Origin: Linanthus parryae
Taxonomy: Eukaryota > Streptophyta > Magnoliopsida > Ericales > Polemoniaceae
DNA: 64,000 nucleotides
NCBI GenBank assembly: GCA_023055425.1
Contig: JALGPY010000007.1
Coordinates: 17,308,001 to 17,372,000, forward strand
Direction: 5' to 3'
A program made the translations under genes and the position numbers. The first letter of the stretch is position 1, and each line of letters opens with the position of its first letter. Shown piece by piece: positions 11,861 to 23,701 of the stretch. The notes beneath the pieces were generated by a model that saw only the letters and a program-made list of their open reading frames with translations, made no database searches and had not been told where the DNA came from.

Positions 11861-12445
11861 TTTGCATCGATGAAGTGGTGCTACCTTTCTTGATCTCAGG
11901 ATTTCACGTTGTGGGTTTTGTGAAATTTACTCTGTTACTTGTCCGGGTTCTGAAATTTGGGCACAATCACAAGCTTTTTAACAATAACCCATTTATGTGA
12001 ATGCAATGCAGTCTTAAGATTCTTTGATTTGAGTGAGCTTTTAGACTAAGGAATGAATCCATTAATTTAAGAAGCAATGCCGAGAGGGTTTTTTACATGT
12101 AGTGGTTTAGACTGAGAGTGTTACAGTCTCTGCTAGATTGGTACAAAGCCTTGTAATAAAACTTCGGCTCGCGGTGCCTGGACAACGTAAACACGAATGC
12201 AATTGATGACACAAAGCTGGTGTTTCTGTCCCCGTTCAGGGTCCAAGCCAGCCTAGTTATTCTTCTTCTTGATGAAGTATGGCATTGAAATCCGTTTTGA
12301 GAGACTCATTGAGGTAAAATAAAAGAAAAGAAAGGGCATGCGTTGTGAGCAAGAACTTTCAAGATAGAAACAATAGCATCTGGGTAGTTAGAGGAGGAAG
12401 ACGAGGCTGGATTTATAATTCCCAAATGGAAGGATCACTGAACTA

Positions 12446-12454
12446 AATAGTTTC
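12446..12454. repeat. MULE target-site duplication, left copy
   Basis: aatagtttc; identical to 32,832-32,840. The uninterrupted site occurs once in A2 at 48,394-48,402. Confidence 0.95.
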
Positions 12455-12476
12455 GGAAAAAACTTTGGTGCGTCCC
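12455..12476 (+). repeat. MULE left terminal inverted repeat
   Basis: Starts ggaaaaaactttggtgcgtc. The 10-base core ggtgcgtccc (12,467-12,476) is shared exactly, in inverse, with the right end. Further inside, 12,542-12,585 has gtggtccc and ctacgggacaaaaaa words resembling the right subterminal region. Confidence 0.85.
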
Positions 12477-12775
12477 AAAGGTAACCGGCTAAGCCGGTAC
12501 TAGCCGGTTATTACGAAAATGCCAGCTACCGGACGAAATAAGTGGTCCCAGAGGCCAGCTACGGGACAAAAAAAGTGGTCCCAGGAAGATTCCTTTTTAA
12601 CCTAGATAGCATTGTTAACACTATAGAATGAACTAAGCTGAATAAGATTGCATGAGGATATCATTGATTAATCTTTAGTTAGTAAGTTTATCAGTTAAGA
12701 TATTAACACTTTCATTTAAGATAAAAGCTGAGATATCATTGTTAACAAAACTTTAATCCTTAACTAATCACAGCA

Positions 12776-13060
12776 GAATTAGAATTAAATACCGGATAAA
12801 CTATCATACATTGAAATTAAAATGTTGAAAATGACAAAAATCACAACATACAACAGTTTCACACGAAAATAGTGGGCTTTTGAAGCATTCTCGGCCCCTT
12901 CGAGTCTCACACTTAACTGAACACAACAGAATAGAGAAGCAAACTATCTTACTTTGAAATTAAAACGATGAGAATGACAAAAATCACAACATACAGCAGT
13001 TTCACATGAAAAGATTGGGCTTTGGAAGCATTCTCGGCCCCTACGACTCTCCTACTCAAC
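12776..13060. repeat. ~142-bp tandem duplication at the GRF gene 3' end
   Basis: Two diverged copies, about 12,776-12,916 and 12,919-13,060, share acaaaaatcacaacatac, cagtttcaca and aagcattctcggcccc. The second copy covers the coding end of the GRF gene; the first is a decayed duplicate of the same coding tail and 3' flank. Confidence 0.8.
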
Positions 13061-13338
13061 GTTGTTACCTCCTCCTGAAGTTGTTGGAGATCTGGAGCAC
13101 AGCAAGGACTGGGAAATTCATCTTCCCAGTAGAAATAGTTGCATTGTTGACCTCTAGGCTTGGCACAATTCCAAAACACGCGTCCGTCATTTCCGGGCGT
13201 ATGTGCGGTACGACTTACCGGGTAACGGCCACAGAAACACTGCCCAGGCCTACACCCTGACCTCCGGGATGAATCTCCTCTTGAATATGAAGGTGGATTG
13301 CTTGGTGAGGGTGAAGAGCTTACACTATGTTGAGACAT
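12949..13338 (-). CDS. GRF zinc-finger protein with C-terminal membrane anchor
   Basis: 129 aa, single exon. Residues 1-30 are Ser/Pro-rich. The GRF-type zinc finger spans about residues 29-75, with likely ligands Cys34, Cys36, Cys58 and Cys66, and GRVF at 52-55 in place of the family GRxF signature. A short coiled coil (about 82-105) and a hydrophobic segment (about 112-127) at the extreme C-terminus follow, giving a tail-anchored layout. This architecture is found in plant proteins of the At4g04775-like group, often associated with transposons; GRF fingers can bind single-stranded nucleic acid in other proteins. It lies downstream of, and on the same strand as, the left Ulp1 gene, where the other half of the element carries its transposase. 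Its role in the element is unknown. Start: first ATG after stops. Confidence 0.75.
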   Translation of the reverse strand: MSQHSVSSSPSPSNPPSYSRGDSSRRSGCRPGQCFCGRYPVSRTAHTPGNDGRVFWNCAKPRGQQCNYFYWEDEFPSPCCAPDLQQLQEEVTTLSRRVVGAENASKAQSFHVKLLYVVIFVILIVLISK

Positions 13339-13796
13339 TTCTTAGAGAGAAAGAAGAGAAGGGTGAAAGAGAAGGAGAACAGATGAGATCTGAGAGTGAA
13401 GAGAAATAATAAAGAGTTAGTTGAGTGTGGTTGGAGATTGTATTAAAAGCGGGCAGTGGGTAGGTTGGCTGATATAAATGCAGGTATCTAACTTTAAGAT
13501 AGAGTACTTAACAATTTAGAATTGGTACCTAATAACGTAGTAGTGCATTTATTAATTCAGTTTTGGTAGGTGAGGGTAGTTGGCCAACACCAAATGCACC
13601 TTAAATGTACAGTTTGTGTTCACAAAAAATCACAAGCAATTTTTCAGAAAACAACACAAGTCATCAAATCATAAGCAAACAAACATTGCCTAATCATCAT
13701 TGGGAAACATTGTTCATAACATACAATCTCAAACATACAACCCATGACATAAACATTGTTCATATTACAAATTCCCAAACAACATAACAGACAAAC
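13339..13796. other. Spacer between GRF and Ulp1 genes
   Basis: AT-rich. It should hold the promoter of the GRF gene and the 3' end of the Ulp1 gene. It contains a copy of the recurrent element motif (ttaagatagagtacttaac, 13,494-13,512) and several acattgttcata words. No other gene is seen. Confidence 0.5.
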
Positions 13797-16700
13797 TCAT
13801 TTTTTTCCATTCTTCCCCGGCGACTTTCGCGCCGACCTCCTCGTCTTCGCCCCGGATTCCAATGGAACAGTAGGAAAAGAAGTGAAATTGTACATCCTTT
13901 CAAACTCATGATTATTCTCATCAATAGACTTGAAGCTCAGTAACTCTTCAAACATCTTGGCCTTGTGGATGTTGTAGTCTGATCTAGCCATTTCATTGCC
14001 TATCCAGATTCTCAGATGCTTCACTTGAATAGAGAAGTTCTTCTTTGGATTAGGAATCAGGTCCCTCAAGTGGGTCATGAAGAAGCATACAAAAGGGCCA
14101 CAATCCCACCTGAGAGATTAAAATAGAATGCAGTTGTGATGTATAAGATAGTGAGTTTAAGAAAATAATGGGTGGAGTTAATGAATAAGATTTTTACCCG
14201 TTTGGTTGTTGGGGAACGTCGTCATTCATGTACCACACATCCCACTTTGTGATGTCATCATGGTACTCTGGATAGGAGGATAGCACCTGGTGAATTTGAT
14301 TAACTTTTCTAGCCACATCCCTCTCATTATACCCATGTCCAGAAAGCGAGTCCAAGACGTATATTTCCTTGTCGACAAAGGAAATGACCATCATGAACCA
14401 GTGGGTTCGATGTACATTCATGGGCAGGGCAATCTATTTCATTAACAATTCAACATAAAATAAGTTCAACAAAATATGAATGTATAAAGCAGATTGCATT
14501 GATAGAAATCGTAAATCTTACGTAGCCCATCTCGTCCCACGTTCCTCCGTATTTATCGGACACTTGGAAATATCGATTACCCTTCGTTGGCTGAACAAGA
14601 ATTAAAATTAATGATGCTATTTTGTGGAAGAATTTTAAATTGAGTTTTTATCCAATGAAAAGGGAATGAACTTACGGCATAATATGTTCCGAGGTACCAA
14701 ATGCGAGGGATTCCACCAAATGGTCGGCTTCTTTCTTTCAGATGAAGCAATTGCAAATATGCATCGATGACCTAATTGTTTAAAAAGTGAATAGAAAAGT
14801 GTTATGATGATGATGGGAGAATGTGTTAAGAAACTACGTTAAATCAACAAAAAGAAATACTTACTTCGTTGTCAAACCATTTACCATCCCTCAAGCGCCA
14901 CGCGGCATACCTCGTCACCTTCTCATAATCAGCAATGTTAATAACCAACTCACTGCAGATATAATAACAAATCAAACCATAAGTAAAAACAAAATTTGTG
15001 TCTTGTACAGCTTATTTAGGAAATCTGAATGTAAATAACACTTACTCTCGCAAGCTTAGTGGAATTTTGGGATCCCGAGGGTTTCTATCGAACTTAGGCT
15101 CATATTTGTGAGACAAAAAGAAGTTGATCCAGCAATCTTCCAGGCTAGGCATCTCTGGCAGACATGTCATTTCCTCAGGATTGCTTTGTTGCTTCTTAAG
15201 CGACACCCGATTCGACCCCCTTATGATCCACCGCGCCTTTCCCCGGACAGACCCATCAATGTTTTTCCTTGGGTCCACCCAAGAAGCCAAGGATGCCTCC
15301 TCCTAATAAATCAACAAAATGTTAGAATTGGAAACAGAGACATCAAGTCTAAAGTTAAAACAGTTAATACACTTACCTCATCGTCATCGTCATCGTCAGA
15401 TCTGACTTCTTCGACCACCTCCATCGAAGAGCTAACCTCATCCTGATTCTTCTTCTGCTTCTTCTTGGGAGGTTCTTCTTGTTTATCCTCTTCACCTCCC
15501 TTCTTCTTTTCCCCTCCTTCCTCTTCCTCCAACTCAGACTTTCTCTTGTTAGCAGTCGCGAACATGGCCAATAATGTTTGCGGGTCAGCATTCTGCGCCA
15601 GCTGTCCCAAAAGATCCTTCAAATAGTCCCCTGGTGGGAGAACTAATTGAATTGCTGGTGCAACAGCCTTCTCAGTAGTTGGCTCTTCATCCATTTTCTT
15701 CAACTTCAACTACAAAGAACAACAGAAGTATAAAGTTTAACATTTAAGATAAGGTTGTTAATTGATAAAAACATATTTGTAAGTTTTATGTAAAAGGTTA
15801 CTCACATTTTCATTCATACACACATACTTCCATCTCTTAGAAACATCAGATGTCTTCCAGAATTTCAACCTGGGACTTGCATTCTTGTCTTTGCATTCCT
15901 TGGGATTTTGTTGAAATTTGGGGCAAAACTTTTCCAAGTACAGAAGCTACAAAATATACTCACAACATTAGAACTTAAGAAGGAGCTATTAACATATTAA
16001 ACAGAAATCATAAAACAAATGACAAAATGCTAAATTATTACCACAAGAATCAGCACGCAACCATTTCCTCGCAAGGTTTCCCCAGTCTGGGCCTTCACAT
16101 TTTGTTTCACCAGATGATCAAGCCACAATTCCGCCCAGTTCACCTTTTTCAGGTGCTCCAAATCTACAACAAGTTTGGCCAGCCCAGACCGGATTCCTTG
16201 TCGCCCGATCGGCATCCCTAGGGCCCCCAAGATTAAACAAACAGCCCTCTGCTTCCACTCATCATTGAACAGGTTCCTATTTTTCAAGAACCACGGAACA
16301 TACTTACCGACCTTTGTGTTGTCCTGGACGAGGCCAATTTTGCGTGCCACTTCTTGTACAACCTTTGGATGGACCTCCGGAAACTCAGTTGTTCCGGTGC
16401 ATTTTACTCCAAGGAGCCAGCCGACAACTTCCGGGGTTACATCCACAGTCCGGCCGTGAGCCGTCAAGGACCCCTCGGTGTCAAATGAGTTGTAGAGGAA
16501 TTTGTTGAACATCTCGGGGGTTTCTGAAATCTGTAGGTGCTTTAGTCCTCCAAGCCCCACTTCAGTCAACCATGAATGCTGTTCATCTGTCATATCTTCG
16601 AAGAGAGCGATAACAGAGGGCAGGCTCATAAAGCTTTGGAACCGCCTCGGGTTCTTCAGCTTCTTCTTTGATTTGCCCTTCAACTTGGCTGCAGCCGATT

Positions 16701-18402
16701 TCTTCTTCTTCTTGGCCTTCTCACCGGTTGGTCCTCTCTTCAATGTGCCAGCTGATTTCCTCTTCTCTCTTTCTTCGGTGGCAGCTGTGATATAGGGTTC
16801 TTGTTGGGACTTTGTCAGGCTTTTCCATTCATCGTTTATCATCTTTTTGACATCGTCGGTTATCTTCAAACGAGGATCTTGTTTCTTGAGCTTGTGCGTC
16901 TGAACATTTCTACAACAATCATGAGACAATAAAGAAAATTAAATTACAATTCCAAGTACTAGATCCATAACATATAAGACACACCCTCAAACATTTAAAA
17001 TCAAATAAAGTCATTAGACTTTAAAGTAATAACATGCATTATGTTGTTTGAACAGTTAATTGTTTAGAAAAGGACTTTAATAGTTTAGAACGAGGGTGCA
17101 GAATAGTAGACATTGGCTTCACAATTGAAACAAAATTTTACGAGATGATTGATTAGGGAAGAAACTTACTTGAATCTTATGTACGCATTCATCGCATTGC
17201 CATGATGGGCTTCATCGTCACTATCATCTTCCCTCCTCTGTTCCACAGGTTGGTCACTTACCTCATCTTCCTTCTGTTCCTCCCTATCCTCCTCCATATC
17301 CTCCTCATTTTCTTCATCATCATCGCTCTTATCCTCCACGGGTTTGTATTCTTCGTCATCGTCATTCTGTTCCTCCTCTTGGACCTCATCCTCCTCCTCC
17401 TCCTCCTCCTCATCCTCCTCATCCTCCTCATCCTCCGGTTGCTCTTCAGCCTCAGGTTGGATATTATCATTTGTTCTTTTCTGAACAGTGTATTGGCTTA
17501 GATCAATCTCCTCATCACTCGAGACTTCCGTCGCTTTCTGATCGTACCTTTTTTGTTCATCCTCAGGTAAGTTGAGAAATACTCTATACTGCTGTGCTAT
17601 CAGTTTGGGAGGCATATCCTTCCCTCTATATCCCATTGTAGATTTTTGATGGTTACTGTCATAAGTAAACAGTTGAAAAACTTAAGTAAAACCTTCAAAT
17701 AACACAGAAGCAAATGCAAATTTCAGAGATTACAGAATTAACAATTAAGTTACATGGGATAACAGTGCATTGTGAAACATGACAATTAACAAAGATTAAT
17801 TTAGGACAAAGTGAGAAGGTAGAAAAAATTTGTGATGTAATTTGATTTTAAGAAGGAGTTATTAATTCATTAAACAGCATGATAAAAAAGAAGGACATTT
17901 AAAAAAAAATGATTACTTACAGGAATAGGTCAAATCCAGGAGTATGCTTCACCTCTACATCTTCATTCTTGCGCTTAGAAGCCTTCTGATTTGTTCGTTT
18001 CTTCACTGCCTTCGGTGGTGCTGGATGTTTCCGGGTCGATCTCCTAGGGACTTCCTCAACGTGCTCTTCCTTCTTTGCTTTCTCTTTCTTCTTTAGTTTC
18101 TTCTTCTCTGTACTGGCTTCTTCCTCTGTACTCGTACTCTTCTCAATTAAGGCAGCAGCCTCAGCCAATTTATTCAATTTGTCTGCTTCAACATCCGCCA
18201 TTTCAAAATCAACCCTTGATAATGGAATTGCATCGAGACCATCTCCAAAATTCTTCAGACCAATTTCATCCGTGGGCTCCGTTGTCTTTCCCTCCTGTGA
18301 ACTCCGTTGTCTTTCCGTGTTGCTAGTGTTGCTATCGATCTTGTTACCGGCAAGATCTTGTTGTTTGGATCGTCTTTCTCGAATAATCTTCTTCTTCGCC
18401 AT
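13797..18402 (-). CDS. HMG-like/Ulp1 C48 cysteine protease, left copy, 11 exons
   Basis: Exons, in transcript order: 18402-17921, 17655-17170, 16909-16042, 15946-15806, 15709-15377, 15302-15046, 14952-14865, 14771-14676, 14590-14522, 14433-14198, 14109-13797. All junctions are GT/AG and in phase, giving 3369 nt, 1122 aa. Regions: basic N-terminus; Asp/Glu-rich tract (about 195-300); HMG-box-like segment (about 310-375: MNAYIRFK, then DEWKSL, then QEPYITAA); a conserved plant Ulp1-associated domain (about 420-610, with VGLGGL and HGRTVDVTPEVVGWLLG); a Lys/Glu-rich linker; the C-terminal protease. Catalytic residues are visible: His951 (HW), Asp968 (LDS), a Gln six residues before the nucleophile, and Cys1022 (DCGP). 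C48 proteases cleave SUMO or SUMO-like tags; the substrate here is unknown. Exons 7 and 8 are fused in the right copy. Roughly two-thirds identical to the right copy over the conserved domain by eye. Confidence 0.9.
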
Positions 18403-18763
18403 GGATTTTGTATGTTGATTGAAGGAGAAAAGATGAAGATGGAGAAGATGAAGATAGGGAAGATGAAGAGGAAAGTTGCGAACTGGAGAGAGAGACAGAG
18501 AGAGAGAGAGAGAGAATCGTCAGTTTCAGAAAATTGATTGAAACTGCCAACCACAGAGTCAATTACTTGAAGGACTCTGCAAATGGAACTGTTCCGAAAT
18601 TAAAGGCAAGGTGGGCTGTGAGTGGCAGTTGAGGCGGTTGATTTGATTGGACCACTCTCTCACTTTTTTTAAATTTTCAAATTATTATTTTCGTTCCTGA
18701 AATTCAAAAATTTCAAAATGTGCCCCAAATTTCTGGCACTTAGTATGAAATATTTAAAAGTAA

Positions 18764-18766
<3 letters not shown>
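18403..18766 (-). promoter_or_regulatory. Leader and promoter of left Ulp1 gene
   Basis: On the minus (sense) strand a pyrimidine-rich leader contains (TC)n at about 18,486-18,515, like the (CT)n leader of the right Ulp1 gene. CT-rich patches are common in plant core promoters. The transcription start is not defined. No separate gene is seen; the overlapping frames here are shadows. Confidence 0.45.

Positions 18767-18798
<32 letters not shown>
18767..18798. repeat. A32 homopolymer
   Basis: A run of 32 A residues seven bases left of the first 717-bp unit. It could be the tail of an old retroposed insertion or a simple repeat that helped start the array. Confidence 0.9.
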
Positions 18799-18801
<3 letters not shown>

Positions 18802-18804
18802 AAT

Positions 18805-21800
18805 GCATCTTTGAGTATTGATTTGATGGAGTATTAGCAACTCATTCTAAAAAAATGCATGAACCTTCTTAAATGCTAAACCCTAGAGAGGGGTCAATCT
18901 TAAACTTTAAAATGTATATCCCTTTAAAATGCCACTTATTTTGGTTTCTTCGTCGATGGAATGACTCGGGGTGTCACCATGTGTCCTGGAAAACATGCCA
19001 AGGACAGTGCTGGGAGTTATTTTGAAATGGCTTCAAGTTTTGCTCCTCTAAGTGACATAAAGGGGCAAAAATCGAATGAAAACTCGATAATTGTAAGAGT
19101 TTAGCCATGAAATGTGCCCCCAGCATGCCAACTCTGAGTTAATGTTGTATTTGGGTCATTTTAACAAGACTGGGAGTTTTGAGGTCACACCCAACCATGG
19201 GACTTGAACACCGAGGGATAAGGGTGTAACCGACTATCGACATTGTGAGACTTGACGTCGTGAGAAGTGACCGTGTGTTGTAGGTATCAGAATTGGTCTT
19301 AAAATGTCACATAGTGCTAGTATGTGTTGAGTGGTGGCACAAATGAGATGCATAGACGTCAATCAAACTCAGTTTGGGTAACGCGTACCCGTTGGAAACA
19401 TTGTTCTTTCCCATTAACTACATCACCAGCACAATTCTGTACCCAATTTGAGGGCTTTGTGCCTGCCTTGTGTTTGTACCATGCATGGCAGTGTGCACAA
19501 CCTCCAAAAACCCACAAATAGGCATCTTTGAGTATTGAGTTGATGGAGTATTAACAACTCATTCTAAAAAAATGCATGCACCTTCTTAACTGCTAAACCC
19601 TAGAGAGGGGTCTATCTTAAACTTTAAAATGTATATCCCTTTAAAATGCCACTTATTTTGGTTTCTTCGTCGATGGAATGACTCGGGGTGTCACCATGTG
19701 TCCTGGAAAACATGCCAAGGACAGTGCTGGGAGTTATTTTGAAATGGCTTCAAGTTTTGCTCCTCTAAGTGACATAAAGGGGCAAAAATCGAATGAAAAC
19801 TCGATAATTGTAAGAGTTTAGCCATGAAATGTGCCCCCAGCATGCCAACTCTGATTTAATGTTGTATTTGGGTCATTTTAACAAGACTGGGAGTTTTGAG
19901 GTCACACCCAACCATGGGACTTGAACACCGAGGGATAAGGGTGTAACCGACTATCGACATTGTGAGACTTGACGTCGTGAGAAGTGACCGTGTGTTGTAG
20001 GTATCAGAATTGGTCTTAAAATGTCACATAGTGCTAGTATGTGTTGAGTGGTGGCACAAATGAGATGCATAGACGTCAATCAAACTCAGTTTGGGTAACG
20101 CGTACCCGTTGGAAACATTGTTCTTTCCCATTAACTACATCACCAGCACAATTCTGTACCCAATTTGAGGGCTTTGTGCCTGCCTTGTGTTTGTACCATG
20201 CATGGCAGTGTGCACAACCTCCAAAAACCCACAAATAGGCATCTTTGAGTATTGAGTTGATGGAGTATTAACAACTCATTCTAAAAAAATGCATGCACCT
20301 TCTTAAATGCTAAACCCTAGAGAGGGGTCTATCTTAAACTTTAAAATGTATATCCCTTTAAAATGCCACTTATTTTGGTTTCTTCGTCGATGGAATGACT
20401 CGGGGTGTCACCATGTGTCCTGGAAAACATGCCAAGGACAGTGCTGGGAGTTATTTTGAAATGGCTTCAAGTTTTGCTCCTCTAAGTGACATAAAGGGGC
20501 AAAAATCGAATGAAAACTCGATAATTGTAAGAGTTTAGCCATGAAATGTGCCCCCAGCATGCCAACTCTGATTTAATGTTGTATTTGGGTCATTTTAACA
20601 AGACTGGGAGTTTTGAGGTCACACCCAACCATGGGACTTGAACACCGAGGGATAAGGGTGTAACCGACTATCGACATTGTGAGACTTGACGTCGTGAGAA
20701 GTGACCGTGTGTTGTAGGTATCAGAATTGGTCTTAAAATGTCACATAGTGCTAGTATGTGTTGAGTGGTGGCACAAATGAGATGCATAGACGTCAATCAA
20801 ACTCAGTTTGGGTAACGCGTACCCGTTGGAAACATTGTTCTTTCCCATTAACTACATCACCAGCACAATTCTGTACCCAATTTGAGGGCTTTGTGCCTGC
20901 CTTGTGTTTGTACCATGCATGGCAGTGTGCACAACCTCCAAAAACCAACAAATAGGCATCTTTGAGTATTGAGTTGATGGAGTATTAACAACTCATTCTA
21001 AAAAAATGCATGCACCTTCTTAAATGCTAAACCCTAGAGAGGGGTCTATCTTAAACTTTAAAATGTATATCCCTTTAAAATGCCACTTATTTTGGTTTCT
21101 TCGTCGATGGAATGACTCGGGGTGTCACCATGTGTCCTGGAAAACATGCCAAGGACAGTGCTGGGAGTTATTTTGAAATGGCTTCAAGTTTTGCTCCTCT
21201 AAGTGACATAAAGGGGCAAAAATCGAATGAAAACTCGATAATTGTAAGAGTTTAGCCATGAAATGTGCCCCCAGCATGCCAACTCTGAGTTAATGTTGTA
21301 TTTGGGTCATTTTAACAAGACTGGGAGTTTTGAGGTCACACCCAACCATGGGACTTGAACACCGAGGGATAAGGGTGTAACCGACTATCGACATTGTGAG
21401 ACTTGACGTCGTGAGAAGTGACCGTGTGTTGTAGGTATCAGAATTGGTCTTAAAATGTCACATAGTGCTAGTATGTGTTGAGTGGTGGCACAAATGAGAT
21501 GCATAGACGTCAATCAAACTCAGTTTGGGTAACGCGTACCCGTTGGAAACATTGTTCTTTCCCATTAACTACATCACCAGCACAATTCTGTACCCAATTT
21601 GAGGGCTTTGTGCCTGCCTTGTGTTTGTACCATGCATGGCAGTGTGCACAACCTCCAAAAACCCACAAATAGGCATCTTTGAGTATTGAGTTGATGGAGT
21701 ATTAACAACTCATTCTAAAAAAATGCATGCACCTTCTTAACTGCTAAACCCTAGAGAGGGGTCTATCTTAAACTTTAAAATGTATATCCCTTTAAAATGC

Positions 21801-23118
21801 CACTTATTTTGGTTTCTTCGTCGATGGAATGACTCGGGGTGTCACCATGTGTCCTGGAAAACATGCCAAGGACAGTGCTGGGAGTTATTTTGAAATGGCT
21901 TCAAGTTTTGCTCCTCTAAGTGACATAAAGGGGCAAAAATCGAATGAAAACTCGATAATTGTAAGAGTTTAGCCATGAAATGTGCCCCCAGCATGCCAAC
22001 TCTGAGTTAATGTTGTATTTGGGTCATTTTAACAAGACTGGGAGTTTTGAGGTCACACCCAACCATGGGACTTGAACACCGAGGGATAAGGGTGTAACCG
22101 ACTATCGACATTGTGAGACTTGACGTCGTGAGAAGTGACCGTGTGTTGTAGGTATCAGAATTGGTCTTAAAATGTCACATAGTGCTAGTATGTGTTGAGT
22201 GGTGGCACAAATGAGATGCATAGACGTCAATCAAACTCAGTTTGGGTAACGCGTACCCGTTGGAAACATTGTTCTTTCCCATTAACTACATCACCAGCAC
22301 AATTCTGTACCCAATTTGAGGGCTTTGTGCCTGCCTTGTGTTTGTACCATGCATGGCAGTGTGCACAACCTCCAAAAACCCACAAATAGGCATCTTTGAG
22401 TATTGAGTTGATGGAGTATTAACAACTCATTCTAAAAAAATGCATGCACCTTCTTAACTGCTAAACCCTAGAGAGGGGTCTATCTTAAACTTTAAAATGT
22501 ATATCCCTTTAAAATGCCACTTATTTTGGTTTCTTCGTCGATGGAATGACTCGGGGTGTCACCATGTGTCCTGGAAAACATGCCAAGGACAGTGCTGGGA
22601 GTTATTTTGAAATGGCTTCAAGTTTTGCTCCTCTAAGTGACATAAAGGGGCAAAAATCGAATGAAAACTCGATAATTGTAAGAGTTTAGCCATGAAATGT
22701 GCCCCCAGCATGCCAACTCTGAGTTAATGTTGTATTTGGGTCATTTTAACAAGACTGGGAGTTTTGAGGTCACACCCAACCATGGGACTTGAACACCGAG
22801 GGATAAGGGTGTAACCGACTATCGACATTGTGAGACTTGACGTCGTGAGAAGTGACCGTGTGTTGTAGGTATCAGAATTGGTCTTAAAATGTCACATAGT
22901 GCTAGTATGTGTTGAGTGGTGGCACAAATGAGATGCATAGACGTCAATCAAACTCAGTTTGGGTAACGCGTACCCGTTGGAAACATTGTTCTTTCCCATT
23001 AACTACATCACCAGCACAATTCTGTACCCAATTTGAGGGCTTTGTGCCTGCCTTGTGTTTGTACCATGCATGGCAGTGTGCACAACCTCCAAAAACCCAC
23101 AAATAGGCATCTTTGAGT
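18805..23118. repeat. Tandem array, six 717-bp units
   Basis: Units start with gcatctttgagta at 18,805, 19,522, 20,239, 20,956, 21,673 and 22,390, exactly 717 bp apart, with a 12-base start of a seventh at 23,107-23,118. Copies differ at only a few sites: taaatgc/taactgc, ctgagtt/ctgattt, one cccac/ccaac in unit 3, and several private changes in unit 1. Unit 1 is the most divergent, as expected for an edge copy. Each unit contains the same 65-codon open frame, which resembles no protein known to me and is probably chance conserved by copying. The array occupies the whole centre between the two divergent Ulp1 genes. It could serve as a regulatory or binding platform, or be a young satellite arising inside a transposon. 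Confidence 0.97.
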
Positions 23119-23613
23119 TAACCAATTGATGAACAAACAAAAAGTTAATAAAATTTTACAGTGATGAGTGTATTAAAAAATAAGATAGAGTTCTCTCTAG
23201 AGTTCAGAATTATGAAAATTATATTAATATATTTAGAAGGAGATGTTAAGAGACAGTCAAATGCAAACGCAAAGATGGCGATACTTGTGTTTTCTACATT
23301 TGTACACACTGTCATGGCAATACTAATATAATAATATACCAATAATACAAAATAAAATTAATTATGACACTCCACAACTAAAGAAATTAAAAAAACAATA
23401 TGTTTGTTACGTTAAGATGGAGTCTTTAAAATATTTGTGTTTTTGTCTAAAAATGTAGATAGCTTTTTATGAAAAATTTGAAATTTGCAAATTTTAATGT
23501 CAGTTGTCCCATCCTCTTCATTACTGGCAACCACACAACCAAATATCTCTCTCTCTCTCCGAGGTTTCTTCATTACTAGCAACCACAAACCAGACGAACC
23601 TAGACCAGCCCTA

Positions 23614-23658
<45 letters not shown>

Positions 23659-23701
23659 GTTTCCCGAATTCAACTTCCCCTTCCATCTCTATCACAAATC
23701 C
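23119..23701 (+). promoter_or_regulatory. Promoter and CT-rich leader of right Ulp1 gene
   Basis: AT-rich sequence follows the array, then a pyrimidine-rich leader with CT tracts at 23,547-23,560 and 23,617-23,654, ending 47 bases before the ATG. The mirror-image Ulp1 gene has the same type of leader. No other gene seen; the frames through the CT tract encode Ser-Leu repeats. Confidence 0.5.

Larger units (their letters stand above)
11148..12454 (+). repeat. Tandem half-unit A1, left piece
   Basis: Nearly identical to 47,095-48,402 in A2. It begins inside the first LTR of a TRIM element and runs to the 9-bp MULE target. The rest of the half-unit resumes at 32,832 beyond the transposon. Contents: truncated TRIM (11,148-11,433), LINE endonuclease scrap (11,751-11,860), and otherwise stop-rich sequence with no gene. 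Confidence 0.93.

Noticed and set aside
17202..17501. Hydrophobic, membrane-like protein opposite the acidic tract
   Set aside because: It is the antisense reading of the Asp/Glu-rich exon 2 of the left Ulp1 gene; GAN codons read backwards give Leu/Ile/Val/Phe.
19324..23106. The same 65-codon open frame in each 717-bp unit as a multicopy gene
   Set aside because: It is conserved only because the DNA units are near-identical. It shows no recognisable domain, and the unit changes are not concentrated at silent positions in a way I can demonstrate.
18805..23118. CRISPR array or centromeric satellite
   Set aside because: Units are 717 bp with no spacer structure, in a plant genome, with only six copies confined inside a transposon.
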